Below are positions 1 through 12,600 of a DNA stretch of 64,000 bases, in pieces. The translations under genes and the position numbers were made by a program. This DNA comes from Hetaerina americana (Eukaryota > Arthropoda > Insecta > Odonata > Calopterygidae), in contig JAKTNV010000006.1 in NCBI GenBank assembly GCA_022747635.1, positions 64,371,090-64,435,089 of the forward strand, given 5' to 3'. Below the pieces are notes generated by a model. The model saw only the letters and a list, made by a program, of their open reading frames with translations. It was not told the DNA's origin and made no database searches. The stretch's first letter is position 1, and each line of letters starts with the position of its first letter.

Positions 1-2190
1 AGAGAGAAAATTTTGTTTCCACCTCAAAGAGAATTTTGTTCGCACTAAATCGTTATTAAGCTGTTGTTTTTTTGCCTGAAGGTATCACAGTTGGTTTATT
101 CCCTTGTTGAACTAAGTATCTCTCGTAGGGGTGGATTACGGTATTAATAAATTTAATTGGTTTTAAAATATTCTACTATGCACACGTAACATGATTCATA
201 AAGTTATCTGTAAAATTGTTCATTATTCTCTTAGCTAAAAATAATGTTTTTAATGAGGAATTTCCAGTCATAGCAATGCTAAAAAAAGGAATATAAAATT
301 TATTTCACTTTACATAGTGGAATAACTTGTGTCAAATAAGAAAGAACTTAGTAATGGAATGTACTTTCATCGAACCATTCATGATGAAAAGGATTGATGT
401 TCCTCGTGTGACACTATAATGACTTGGGGTGGAGTTCCCGTGAATATTAGATCAAGGGCCGTGATCAAGGGGGAAACAACGAACCTTCTTGAATTTTCCT
501 GATCCAGTTTTTATTTTGCATTACTTTTTTCTGCCATACTTTCCGCTCTAGTGTCTGCATCGCGCAAACAAACAGTGCCTCTTCCTTTGCTCCAAGCAGT
601 TCAACATTCCTTTCGGGCTCAACTCATCCTCGCCACTTCTTTTTTTATATGAGCGGAAATCTCTTCGCGTTTGGTTGGGCGTTAGTCATATGCTCGTGGT
701 GTGAGGAGTTTTTTGGAGAGGAATGGGGAGTTTCGGAGGATACACACACACATAACACACGAACCCACACAGGAAAAGATATAGGGAGGGATGTGTATGC
801 GAGGAAGGGGGAGGTATGATTTTCGTTGGATTTTTAAGCGAAAAAAATTATACGCATGGCACATATATGTGACGGAGTCGGGTTCGGATTTGATGGTGTG
901 TGTTGGAGAAGGAAGGAAGGGTGGGACATTTCTGGCAGCGTTCGAAAATGCGGGGGTGGAGGAGAGATTCTGCCGGCGCCGTGCGGGGTGGAAAAAATGG
1001 AAGCAGAATTGTATTCGCCCGTCGATTTCGCTGCTGATGTAGATTCTAGTCACTCCTCTACTATTTTCCCTTCCTCTCCTCCCTCCGCCACTCGTCTTCG
1101 CTCAACTCTCCTGCTAACTCACTTTTATCTCTTTTTTGTGTCTCTTATTCCGTCCTTTCTCTCTCTCCCATCCTTTTCCCCCGCTTTCTGTCTTTACTCC
1201 CTCATCTTTCTGTACTCATTTGATTCTTACCCAATTTTTGACGCAAACCGTGTCTATCGCATAATTTGTTAAGAGAAAGCATTCATTCCTCCCAAGGGTT
1301 GTCAAGAGCAATTCATTTTTGTAAAATTTCTCTCAATTGGGAGAAGTGCAGTTTGACGTTACGCTGCAATTTGACTGGAACGTTCATTTTTAAATCTTCA
1401 TTTGGACAATGTTCGAAACCGATGAGTGGACAAAGATGTGCTTATCACCAAGAGTGAAGAATTCGTTGTGCAAAAAAATAATTTTCTTGTGTGTCAGCAT
1501 CGCTTCTCATGCTCTCCAAGTACACTCCATTCTTTCTCCCCGACCGTTTTTCATGTACTATGTTTTTACACAAACGACAATTTATTTGGAATATTCAATT
1601 GAAAATCCTCAATCATTTTAACTGCTTTGAATTCCATAATCTTCCAATACTTTTCGCTCCTATCACCCGTTCCTTTCCCCTCTCCACATAACGTGTCTCA
1701 TTTTCTATGTCTTTATGCTTACCGGTTTCATTTTCACTTATCTCATTAATATTTGTGAACTCCGATTTTTCATATGTTCTATATTATTGAAATGTCAGTT
1801 AGAGGATTGCTTAATGTCATGCTACTCATCTGTACTTATGTTTCACAACATATTCCTAATTATATCTATTGTTTTCGAAAAGCCTTTGTTTTTGCTTTGA
1901 TCTCGTGGCTAAATAACATTCTACATAATTTCGTTTTTAATGTATCGTTCCTACGTCTGAACCCTTGATTCTTTTTTCACGGACACTTTTATCGCAGGAA
2001 ATCGTTTTGCCCACTCCTTTCTCTCATGTATTCCATCAAGAATTCTCCCTACTCTCTATTGTATCTCTACTCATTCTCACGAGTTTTTTTTAACGTTAAC
2101 GTTAGTTGTTATACTTATGAAATGTAAGCTCATCGTAGTCGGTGCTAACATATTTAGGGAACCCTATGTACATATTTTTGACTTAGAAAA
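1..2190. other. Anonymous AT-rich DNA, no gene seen
   Basis: No reading frame here resembles a known protein. The short ORFs at 680-1270 have low-complexity Ser/Leu/Pro/Phe translations that follow from a pyrimidine-rich run on the + strand at about 1045-1225. No RNA gene or repeat was recognised. Confidence 0.5.
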
Positions 2191-2194
2191 TTGG

Positions 2195-2445
2195 GTAGTA
2201 GTAGTAATAGGTAATGGAGGAAGGGGAAGAGAAACCCTGCATCGGCGTGAGCCTTCTCTGAATGATCGACGCCTAGGAGTCCTGAATTTAACGTCCCATC
2301 TTTCGGGTGGCATTTACCACTGGCATCGCTCTCTTCAAATCAACCCAAGTAGTAATGGGGATACCACTTAAAATTCTGCCACCACCGGAATTCAAACCTT
2401 GACTCACTGGGTGGAAAACAAGTACATTAACCACCGCAACATATT
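2195..2445 (-). repeat. Possible tRNA-derived SINE remnant
   Basis: Read on the minus strand, a B-box-like sequence GGTTTGAATTCC lies at 2387-2398, close to the polymerase III consensus GGTTCRANNCC. About 30-40 bases before it (2425-2440) is an A-box-like stretch containing GGTGGTTAATGTAC. The following sequence down to about 2195 would be the SINE body. There is no second copy in the window to define the ends, so the boundaries are guesses. The assignment rests on the two promoter-like boxes only. Confidence 0.4.
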
Positions 2446-2459
2446 GTATTCGAGTAATT

Positions 2460-3890
2460 TTAAAGCGTGTAGGTACTTTTTTATGAAATAAATCTCTGGT
2501 TGTATATGGATGGATCCGTGATAATAATTTGTTCTGAAGTCACCGAATCTCTGAACGTTTTAATAAATTTAATCTCCATTTATTCTAACGGAAATACTAA
2601 TCTCCAAATGTGTTCGCAAATATTTAAAATGAACTCCGTTGGAGACATATCAAGAAAAAGTATGCTGCTTCCTTTTTATTTTCGCTAACATGTAGATAGT
2701 TTATGAAAATGTAAAAATTGCCGTCATATTAGTTTGGTCTACAAACGCACCGCCTCTTGTGGAATGTAGCAATTTTACGACTTTTGTTTCACCGTATGCC
2801 ATAACGGTAATATATCTTGGGACACTTTTTATCTTTGTGTATTTGATCTGTAGGGAAAAGCTAATGATTTTAATTTTATTACTAAATTTATAAAAATAAA
2901 TTTTTGTTTCATTTAGAGGTATTTTCTATGTTTCCTATCTTAGTAAAGCTTGAATTGAGATATCATTCATCACACACGATGAATGATATCTCAATTCAGG
3001 TTGCACACGATCAGATGTGTGAATCTCTCGGTCTATGATTTTTTTGTCTGTTAATTCTTTATTTTCATAATGCCAAATTTCGTATCAACTGGCAAGTTAG
3101 GTTAGAAAATATTACATGTATGGACGCTAGGTAAAATAAAAACAATACATATTCAAAAGCAAGTTTAAAAGTCAAGTATTATGTTCAGATATACTGAAAT
3201 AATATCCGTTTATTTTTTTATAAACGGAATTTTTGACTGCTGCATTAGATTTAAATTTCGTTATAATCTTGCGAATGAAAAAACTGTGACTGTTAAAAGT
3301 ATTTTATATTCACATACACTCTTTTCCCTTCATATATCTTATCATATAAATTATGTTTTAACGAAAGCCTGTTCCTAAAATGCAAGCGAGTTTTGTGTTC
3401 CTCTAACTCCGAAGAAAACTAATAGGTCTACATATATCCATCTTCCGTATTCAGCTCCGGCTTTATATTTTTTCCTCGTTCTTGGTAATTTGCCAGCCCA
3501 ATTTATCGTGCTCCCAGCTCCTTGTCCATCTGTATAAATCTTTCGGCAAAGAGAAAAAGCCATGCCAAGTTGACAAAACATTCACGTAGTCAGCAACTTC
3601 TCAGAGCATTTAGCCAGTAATAAAACCCGGCCGTCATATAGTTCGCGTGATTGGCCCCGAGGGTTTGGTGCAGTTAGGTTTAAGCTTAGTTGTGATATTT
3701 TTTCAAGTTACTTTAATTTTTAATATTGGTTTTAACTTACTGTGGTAGAAGATTTTTATTCTTGACCGAGTTGAACTGACCTAACTATGCAAGTAGTGAA
3801 CGCATCTACCAAAGCCTCTATCTGTGCCATATTACCCAGTATCTGAATTCTGGGGTAGTGTTTTTATGATCACATGTTAAGGCTTACTGC
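2460..3890. other. Anonymous AT-rich DNA with one hairpin
   Basis: No coding region was recognised. Apart from the perfect inverted repeat at 2951-2998, annotated separately, I see nothing interpretable. Confidence 0.5.
2951..2998. repeat. Perfect 21-bp inverted repeat (hairpin)
   Basis: The left arm at 2951-2971 (starting TGAATTGAGATATC) and the right arm at 2978-2998 are exact reverse complements over 21 bp, separated by the 6-base loop ACACAC. As RNA this would fold into a tight perfect hairpin. It is shorter than a normal animal pre-miRNA, and there is no surrounding transcription unit to suggest a function. Confidence 0.8.
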
Positions 3891-3899
3891 ATCAGGAAT

Positions 3900-4390
3900 C
3901 CATAGAAAGATAGATTCGATAGAAAGTGTAGACTCGATTAAATACTCAGATGTTACCCTCACTCGCGACCTCTCATGGGTGACACATTTGGGGGAATATG
4001 TGAACAAGCGCACAAAATATTATGGTTTATGAGAAATTTAGTAAGATCATTGGGAAATTGTGAGGAAAAGGTTTGAGAGCAATGTTATCTTTCGCTGGTT
4101 AGGCCTCATTTAGAGTATGCTGCTAGTTTATGGGGCCATAATGAAGTTCTAAGAAGATCTCGTGCAGAGTAGAGGAGCTAGATTTGGAAAAACTCTGGAA
4201 TGATAAACTGAGTAGCGTATCAAAATTATTGGAGGAACTCGCCTCGGAATCACGAAGCGAAGGGAGAATTAAAAATTTAAACCTCTTGCATAAATTGGAA
4301 GGATGTCTCTTTTAGTGATGATGTTGACCGTGAATTATTAACTCCATCGTACTACGTCAGCAGGAGTCGTGAAAATAAAATTTAAGTGAT
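3900..4390 (+). pseudogene. Decayed non-LTR retrotransposon RT C-terminal fragment (Jockey/CR1-like)
   Basis: Conceptual translation in shifting frames gives motifs typical of the region after the catalytic core of Jockey/CR1-type reverse transcriptases. A run reading roughly VTLTRDLSWVTHL lies near 3950-3990, matching the family's YLGVTLxxDLSWxxHI block. A further run reading RPHLEYAASLWG lies near 4105-4135, matching the RPxLEYAxxVW block. Several frameshifts and stops separate them. No 5' half, endonuclease or poly-A tail is visible, so this is an old truncated copy. The clade assignment is by motif memory only. Confidence 0.6.
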
Positions 4391-4399
4391 TGAGTGTAG

Positions 4400-5275
4400 A
4401 ACAGATTGATTGCGTAATTTTTCCCGCGAACTACAAGTGTTCAGAATAACGTTGTATGACCGCACCTAGGGGGAAAGGTATTTTGAGTCAAAAGTAGTCT
4501 GATGTGTGAAAACCCCCTTCCACCCACCATTGTGGTGACTTGCAGAATGGCATATGATATAAATTACAGTATGCTCCAGCTCAAAGTCTCTAACTCAATC
4601 CGATTATTCTTTATTAATCCATTAAATCCGTCACATTTATTCTTAACCCCCCCCCACCATACCCTCACTGCTGCCTGTCTTACCATTGACTTTATTCTTT
4701 TGCGATATTTAACTCCAGTTGTCCTTCGAAAATTTTGCTCTCCAGGCTCCTCGAGTCAGTGCCTCCCTCATCCTCCTCTCTGTCCTTTTTGTATCCGCCC
4801 GAATCGCGTAAATCCTATTTAACTGTTCTTAACCCCAGCTAGCTCTCTGTACGTCCACTACCTTCGGCCCCTAAACTTCTTTTAAATTTCTTCAACTCTC
4901 CCCTCCCCTTTCCTCAACCCTTTTTTCCACTCAGGTCTCTTCACTCCCAGCATCTCTTTGAAGATCATCTGCTCCAACCTCCCATAAAGGCTCTAGTTCC
5001 ATTCCTCAGTCTTTCTGCTGAACTCTTTCCTCCACCATGTTTCCCTATTTCCTCTTATCCCCCTGCTCTTTTCTCGAGGCATTTCATTTCTGTCCCGACA
5101 GCATCAGAAGGGAAGACAATGGCAGTTCGTTGGAAATCCAATTCTCTCCCCATTGGCCTTTTGTCTTAACCTCCGTTCATTTTTTCATCTTTTTTCTTGT
5201 TCCATCTCCCGTGTCGTCAATTCTTTGGGAGGGTATTCGCATTCTTACGTTTAATTACTTGTGCGTGTGTCTGTT
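4400..5275. other. Pyrimidine-rich anonymous DNA
   Basis: From about 4620 to 5230 the + strand is strongly C/T-rich, including a run of ten C at about 4650. The ORF starting at 5037 simply runs on into the neighbouring microsatellite. No gene is supported. Confidence 0.5.
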
Positions 5276-5280
5276 TCTAC

Positions 5281-5530
<250 letters not shown>

Positions 5531-5636
5531 ATATACAGAAACATATATAAGGAAAAGGGATAGGAACACGTATTAAGGACGAACACAATAGAGGTGGGGA
5601 AGGCGGAATCGAACGGATCACAAGAGTAAAAATATT

Positions 5637-5711
5637 TCCTCAACCGGGACTCGAACACCGGATCTTTCCACTTGCCGGGCGGATGCTCTTAACCACTTGA
5701 GCTATCGAGGA
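5637..5711 (-). repeat. tRNA-like sequence, copy 1 (inverted)
   Basis: Reverse complement of the 75-nt tRNA-like sequence at 5965-6039. It sits in the left arm of the inverted repeat and has the same cloverleaf, the same GGC triplet in the anticodon position and the same bulged T in the T stem. It is probably the head of a repetitive element, not an independent tRNA gene. Confidence 0.75.
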
Positions 5712-5821
5712 TATGTAATTTACCCTGAGATCCGTGGGTCTTATATGTCGCCAAGCGCCCCGATTCTTTAGCCAAGAGATGGCGTCAGGGGGCTGTTTCA
5801 CCAACCAAAGGAGAAATAGAC

Positions 5822-6189
5822 AATTCTAACCACTGTCCTTTCCTCTTGAGTATTGTCAATATCTCCTTTGTTGGGTGAAACAGCCCCCTGACGCCATCTC
5901 TTGGCTAAAGAATCGGGGCGCTTGGCGACATATAAGACCCACGGATCTCAGGGTAAATTACATATCCTCGATAGCTCAAGTGGTTAAGAGCATCCGCCCG
6001 GCAAGTGGAAAGATCCGGTGTTCGAGTCCCGGTTGAGGAAATATTTTTACTCTTGTGATCCGTTCGATTCCGCCTTCCCCACCTCTATTGTGTTCGTCCT
6101 TAATACGTGTTCCTATCCCTTTTCCTTATATATGTTTCTGTATATATGAGTATTTATTCGCCGTTTGGCGGGATTTCGTGTTTCAATGT
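5822..6189 (+). mobile_element. tRNA-containing repeat unit, copy 2 (368 bp)
   Basis: A 368-bp unit beginning AATTCTAACCACTGTCC and ending near TTTCAATGT, repeated with a few differences at 6274-6641. It contains a tRNA-like cloverleaf 143 bases in, so the tRNA part is internal and not at the 5' end as in a classical SINE. Pol III A-box (TAGCTCAAGTGG, 5972-5983) and B-box (GTTCGAGTCCC, 6020-6030) sequences are present. No target duplications or poly-A tail were recognised. It could be a SINE variant, a MITE that captured a tRNA, or part of a tandem segmental duplication. Confidence 0.7.
5965..6039 (+). repeat. tRNA-like sequence, copy 2 (Ala-GGC-like, probable pseudo-tRNA)
   Basis: The sequence folds as a tRNA: 7-bp acceptor stem TCCTCGA/TTGAGGA (one G-T pair), D arm GCTC/GAGC with a 10-nt loop, 5-bp anticodon stem TCCGC/GTGGA with loop CCGGCAA, and a TTCGAGT T loop. 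The triplet in the anticodon position is GGC (alanine). Two defects argue against a working tRNA: C instead of U before the anticodon, and a bulged T in the T stem. Identical copies within a repeated 368-bp unit also point to a tRNA-derived repeat. Confidence 0.75.
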
Positions 6190-6273
6190 GTATTTGGCCA
6201 ATGTGGCTCATCTCTTTCTTCTGGCTATGCGTGCCACGAAACGCACTGTTCTTTTCCTGTATGATGTTGTATG

Positions 6274-6640
6274 AATTCTAACCACTGTCCTTTCCTCTTG
6301 AGTATTGTCTATTTCTCCTTTGGTGGGTGAAACAGCCCCCTGACGCCATCTCTTGGCTAAAGAATCGGGGCGCTTGGCGACATATAAGACCCACGGATCT
6401 CAGGGTAAATTACATATCCTCGATAGCTCAAGTGGTTAAGAGCATCCGCCCGGCAAGTGGAAAGATCCGGTGTTCGAGTCCCGGTTGAGGAAATATTTTT
6501 ACTCTTGTGATCCGTTCGATTCCGCCTTCCCCACCTCTATTGTGTTCGTCCTTAATACGTGTTCCTATCCCTTTTCCTTATATATGTTTCTGTATATATG
6601 AGTATTTATTCGCCGTTTGGCGGGATTTCGTGTTTGAATG

Positions 6641-6641
<1 letters not shown>
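6274..6641 (+). mobile_element. tRNA-containing repeat unit, copy 3 (direct)
   Basis: Second direct copy of the 368-bp unit, same length and almost identical to 5822-6189. One cluster of differences lies in the first 60 bases (TATTTCTCCTTTGGTGGG in place of AATATCTCCTTTGTTGGG). At that cluster it matches the inverted copy 1 better than copy 2. It ends directly in a TA/TG microsatellite, and copy 1 abuts the TA/CA microsatellite on the other side. Confidence 0.75.
6417..6491 (+). repeat. tRNA-like sequence, copy 3
   Basis: Same 75-nt cloverleaf as 5965-6039, apparently unchanged, including the GGC triplet, the C before it and the bulged T in the T stem. Confidence 0.75.
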
Positions 6642-6677
<36 letters not shown>

Positions 6678-6695
6678 ACACACATATGTGTGCAT
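6642..6695. repeat. (TA)n(TG)n microsatellite
   Basis: A short TA run followed by about 14 TG units and an ACACATATGTGTG palindrome. It directly follows the third tRNA-like repeat unit. Confidence 0.9.
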
Positions 6696-6699
6696 GTGT

Positions 6700-9600
6700 T
6701 TACCCTAAATTCATCCGGTCTTTGTATGCGAACGCACACGTGCATATGCATATCTTCCCCTCTCATCTACGAAAGACAAACCTTTATTTAGTATAATTTA
6801 ATAATACAGTGTAATGTGTAATTTTCTTCGTCCATTCGAAATGTGTGTGCTGGAATCATTTGCCTATGAAGAAGCGTTCCTTCTTCATTTTTCTTAGCAC
6901 CAGGGACTTGGAGAGTAATTCAAACATTCCATTGTAAACTAAGGTTACCACGAACTTGATATCATCATAGGCAAATAGCTGAATTAAAATCTTTATGCAA
7001 TTGCTTTTTAGCAATTCATGTACAATTTGATTTACTCTCTTGGGGAGTGTAATTTTTAATGAGAAAAACAGTCGTGAAATGGGACGAAAGTTTATTAATT
7101 CATTTCTCCGTTTGTTTCCTATATTTTGGTCATTATGTTCTCTGACATTTGATAATGACACACATACGCTAAAACATTCAGGTTCAATGATGTAAAAATG
7201 AAAGTCAATAGAAGTTATCCCACTCCTCCAGTAACGGTTTCATCGTAAGGTCTTTTATTTAGGGAAGCTTTGGCAAAGCTGGAATGATTCCTAAATATTT
7301 GTTGTAGTAGTATTCCATTTCCATGTACTTCCTAATATAAAATTATCCGATTCTGAAAATTTAAGTAGAACGTTTTTGATTAGGAGATATTTTTTTGGGA
7401 GTGATAAATTTATTTTTACTTCCTCCTTTCAGAGACTTCCTTTTCACAATGTCACTTTTCAAGTCTACGCATTTGCAATATCAACCTACTTTCTCTTCTT
7501 TTCTGACCCCGCTAAAAACCCTTATCCTCCGATTTTCTCCTCTTTCATTCCCGGGGGATAAAAAATTCAGAATAACCATGCCGGCTTCCCCTCTCCTTAA
7601 CTTTCTTTCATTTGTAAGAAGCTATCTTTCCCCTCCTCTTATTTCCCTCGGATCTTTCATTTCTCCTCGTTCCTTTCTCCTCTACTCTTATATATCCCAT
7701 GTAAAGAGCCTTCCCACTCTGTCCCTTTTCCTTTTGGTGAGAAAATGGCGCATTTTCATTCCTTTCTCTTCTTTAGTTTTTGTTTGCTTCGTATATACTG
7801 TTTCTCCTTTTCCGTTTTTGACGAAGGCATTTGGGAATGTCGAAGACGAAAACTCTGGAAGGCTGTATTTAAGGACATTTTCTAATTATTGTTTCCAGAC
7901 TTAATTTTGTCCTTGCCGTCTTCATTCGCTTTATTTTTTTCACCCGTATATTCTCGTTTTCTCTTTGGGCATTATTTTTTGCGCCAAGCGAGCGTCTGCT
8001 AAAATTTTGGCTTGAAATTTTGTGACCAATTTTCCCGGTTATTACCTGGCACAGCCGGTTTTGCTTGAAATCTTATGGCATTCTGTGATTTATATTCGTT
8101 TTTTGTCCGTGGTAACTTGCTTCATTAAAAAACACAACTGACCTCCTACCTCGCAGGGAAATATTTTAATCTTTCTGGAACCGCGTATTGGTTTTTTCAT
8201 ATCACCTAATATTGTCTGAGCTGAAATAAACGGCACTCATTCTGTTTATCTTATTTTTCACTATGCTTTATAGCTTAAACAGTACTTTTAGCTATCATTT
8301 TTTGACGGTGAAGTACACTGGAGAATATTTATTAACTTATTATTTCTATAACGTATTTGATGTTACTTACCACCCACTTCACCCACTTAGTTGTGTGAAC
8401 AGCGTTTTGTCGGTTCACCCAAAAGTAAATAAATTAAAATCCCATCTCAACGATTGAGTTTTTAATTGGGGCGGATCTTTGGGGATTTGTTTACAAAATC
8501 AATGTATGGATAATGCCAAGGAATCTTAAGACGTATTTTATAGGTACTAAGGCTTATTTTTGAAAGGTCAAAGCTTATAAATGTTAATAGTGAGTTTGTG
8601 GTCTACTTTGATCTAAGTTTTCAGTAGATATTCGCAACGAAAAACTCCGTTCGTGAAACCTCAATAAGTTGTGTTTTGCTCTATAAAAATATCTCTGGTC
8701 CATTTATGAATGATTGTGGCGGTAAAAGGTAATTTGGTGGAGGGAAGGTTCATATTTTACGCTTCCATGCAAAGAGCATGGAGAGTAAAAGAAGCGTAGA
8801 GTAACTTAAGGACGGGCCCTTTCTTGAAGAGTTAACTATCACTGACACGGATATCGTTCCATCCCACGGTACATATCGAGGAAAATGTATGAAATTTCAT
8901 CTATGTGCATAAAATGTATTTTACTATTATATTATACGAACATATTTTGTTCAGCACTGTTAACGGGGAAGATATCGTCAAAATCAAAGTCGAAGTGGAG
9001 ATATGGTCGAGGTCTATCGATGTTTAAAGTTGAGCTTTTGTTGTTCTACTTGGGATATTCTGAGGAAAATTGGCGATCTGGACAAGGGGCCGCAAGCTCT
9101 GTATGTCGGTGAAACAGATATATCACATTATGATTTGTCAGGTCCCGTCTTATCACCAAATTGGTATTCCGATGTGAATTCATTTTCTTTGGACATTCCA
9201 GAATATTATAAAATTTTACGGTTATGCGGGAATATCAATTGTTGAGGCTTATCTGCGAAATTAGACAGTCAAACATGGCAGGCAATCGTAGTTTCAGCTT
9301 TAGCTCTCCTTATCTATCTGTTAAGCCACTCATTCCACTTCTACTCCCTGTCACATACACTTACCAACACACATGCTTTTGCTTCCTCGTTTTCGGACGC
9401 CAGGTCTCTTCCACACTGAATGTATCAAGCACCACGTGTAAAAAGTTAAGAGAACCTGATGAGTGACGCGGGTTTATCTGTTACTGTGCATGACATGTGC
9501 ACGCTCATCTCTCCCTGTATCCGCCTTTACGTCTCCCCTTTCGCTCCCAACCATCCCATCATTTTTCCGCCAACTGTACTCCCTCCCTCCTCCTTGTTAT

Positions 9601-12600
9601 CTCCTCATTCTCTCCGTACATCACTCGACGCTCTTAATTGATCGTTCATTCTTTCTCCTATTTGGTCCCATACTCCACGCTATCATACATTAAGTGTGTT
9701 ATTCACAGAGATACTGTTCGCCCTCTGTTTTTTTAGAAAATATTTTTCTCGTGGTCGTTGAAAACTAAAAAATTTGCTGATCTCCTACTGTTTTTAATTG
9801 CGAAAGACGTCTCCCATCTTTGCGTTACTTCTGATATTCTTCTCGGTAGTTCATGTCTTCCAAACGTTTTATCTTTCCACGCATTAACCTTCTAACAACT
9901 GGGTTCATTGAAGTACAGTTCATGTATACGTTTAGCAATAATTTATCATTAAGTTAACCTAGATCGGTGGCAAAAAATTCCTATTCTTTTGGAAATTCCA
10001 AAGTGTTGAGCCTTAAACTACAAATAACAGTTAATTTTCTTGAATTTAGGTGCATTTACTTGTAAGGAAAGTGGAAAAACTTTCATCCGCGTGGAAATAA
10101 TTATTTTCCTCATTAAAATAGGAAGATGATTTCAAGAGTCGAACCGATTTTTCAAATAATTGTCTGGTGAGACAAATAGTGATTAATGCAGAAAATAAAC
10201 GTGTAAATGTTAGGTTATGTTTTAGAAACAAATATTTCTTTTCGTTTCTTTTTTCTCTCTACGTTAACTCGTTGCCAAATGTTCATAACAGAGTTTCAAT
10301 AGTCTACGAACGGAATAACACCTCTTTGAGTTCTATACCCTGCTTCGTCGTAGTGGAGCTATTACGTAGGTGCCCCTCTCCTCTGCCCTTTTATCTCTTG
10401 TCGCACTCGCCCATTCTTCTACCCACCCTCCTCCCTCCAACTCCCTTCTAGCTCCGGCCATAATTTAGTCAAGACAGATGGGCGCCTGTATATTCAGGCG
10501 CTGGGGGCGTCTTCGTCCTTCGAAGCCCCTTCTCACCGCCCCTCCGTACCTCCTTCATCAGAACATCCCTTCTCATTCTTATCCTCCCAGGTTCAAAAGT
10601 GTTCCCCCAGCCTCTGTGATCATCCCATTTCTCCACGTATTATTCCTGTAGTCCCTATCTCCATTCTCCTCGCGTAGTTATACGTGGACTTCTTCACCTA
10701 CTTCCTTCTGGGATTCCACCCTCTGCGCTCTCTATCGCTCCCAGCGCCCACTTTTATTTTCCAGCATCTCACTGGGCTCCTCTTTTCCACTTTCACCGGT
10801 AACGAATTAGTCCTATAATGCCCTATCAGTCTGACACAAACCACATGCATCCTTACAAGTTCCTAAGCATGCTGGGAGAAAAATCCCACCCTCTCAGCAT
10901 ACAGCCCTGAACACTTTCTTTGACCACGGAGCCGTTTCGATCCCGCAATTTTTCTCCGCATGCATCCTATTTCTCCTTGCGTCATACGTCATATTCGATC
11001 CTCCTTCGTTTAACAAGTAGTCTATGTAGACGTAGTGATTATTATATCTGTAGGTTAGATTTGATTTATCTTACTTTCTTCCTTATCATAGACTCTAATC
11101 TCTGTTTCCGGTAGCACCGTCGGTACATAATGCTTTTAACTTAGATGTGTCATAGAATGATTATTTAAGGAAATTGTATTTCCTATAATAATCATATGTA
11201 GGCCTGCTCAAATGACTTCAGCATATGATGCTGAAGGGAGGCATAAATGTATGGAAGCCTCACTTTATTCTACTGCATTGCCTTGGTTTCACGTAGGCAT
11301 TGATTGGGTGAGAGTCATTATAGGAAACGTCAACATGTGTTTTTAGTTTTAATATTAATTTAAGCTTCTAAAAATATCATAATCTAAGAAAGACTACATA
11401 ATACTTACATATACAACAGCTTGTAATATAACTCATATGATTAGACGAAGTGATCCATTCCTGCTAAATTAAAGGAAAATAAAGTCAATCGATTTGTGGC
11501 TTTCGTGAAGGGAACTCAAAATTTACTGAGAGCTAAAAGCGATAATTGTAATGGCAGTTATAATAAAATGCAAAAAACTGTTATGATCGGATAGATCGAA
11601 GAAATAGGTCGTCGGGGGGAATATACCTAGGTTAATCGTATTCCAATAAAATAAATTTGAAGTAAGCGGGAAGGTCATCGGGCAAGCAATTTTAATATCA
11701 ACTCTATCGCTTATTCACGTAGCTGGTGAGATAATCCTCTTTAGTTACGTCGTTGATCCACTCCTTATCTTGGGGGTTTGATCAAATGCTCGCCATTATC
11801 TTTGTGTGAAAGCATCTTCAATAAAAAAATTAGAATTTTTAATCCCACTCCATTAAAATTATTCATTCCGCGAATCTCTCTAGCGAACTGTGGCACCCAA
11901 CCAACTCATTTCCCCTGATGGACCAGTCCAGTCTTCTTCCTACGCTCTGTCCTCGTACTTAGTCCATGCACATGGCCTCCTATGTAATCTTCCAATTCTT
12001 TTAACGTCTCCTTCCCTTATTTCAACTAGAACATCCTTCATCTCTGACGTAGAATTATATCCAGCGTCTCCGCCAACATTCTTATAGTATTCTAGACAAC
12101 CTGATTTTCCCCATGGTGTAGATATTTTTTGCATTGTTGTTTGTTATTGCAGAATTAGTCTTTTAAAATTGCACCCTGAATCCCTTTTTTTGTGCACAAA
12201 TTATCATTTTTATTGAATGGTGGAATAATTCTTTACATATAATTTATTTTGATGTTTGTGGTTTATTATTATTATTATTTGGGATACATTGCTGTTAGGC
12301 GATAAGCCGGGTGGCAATGACATGATATAACAAACAGTAGTCATTCTTAAAACATATATTTGGAGAAATACGGTGACTCAATGCCGTTTTTGTTACGAAT
12401 AATACTGTCATAATGTTCAGAGGATGCTGTTGTTAGTCATGGTCATGTACATATGGAGTTATAGTTCCTGTAGTCTTAATTTCGTCATAGAATATCAACT
12501 CGCTGATTTTGGCTTACACTTATGAATTTTTACAACAGTTATATGCATTAACGTGCTTTTGTGCATTCCACAGTTTTCTTTTCCATTTTTAAGCACTTTT

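Noticed and set aside
5637..6491. Three functional tRNA-Ala genes
   Set aside because: C at position 33, a bulged T stem and their place inside a repeated unit argue for a tRNA-derived repeat.
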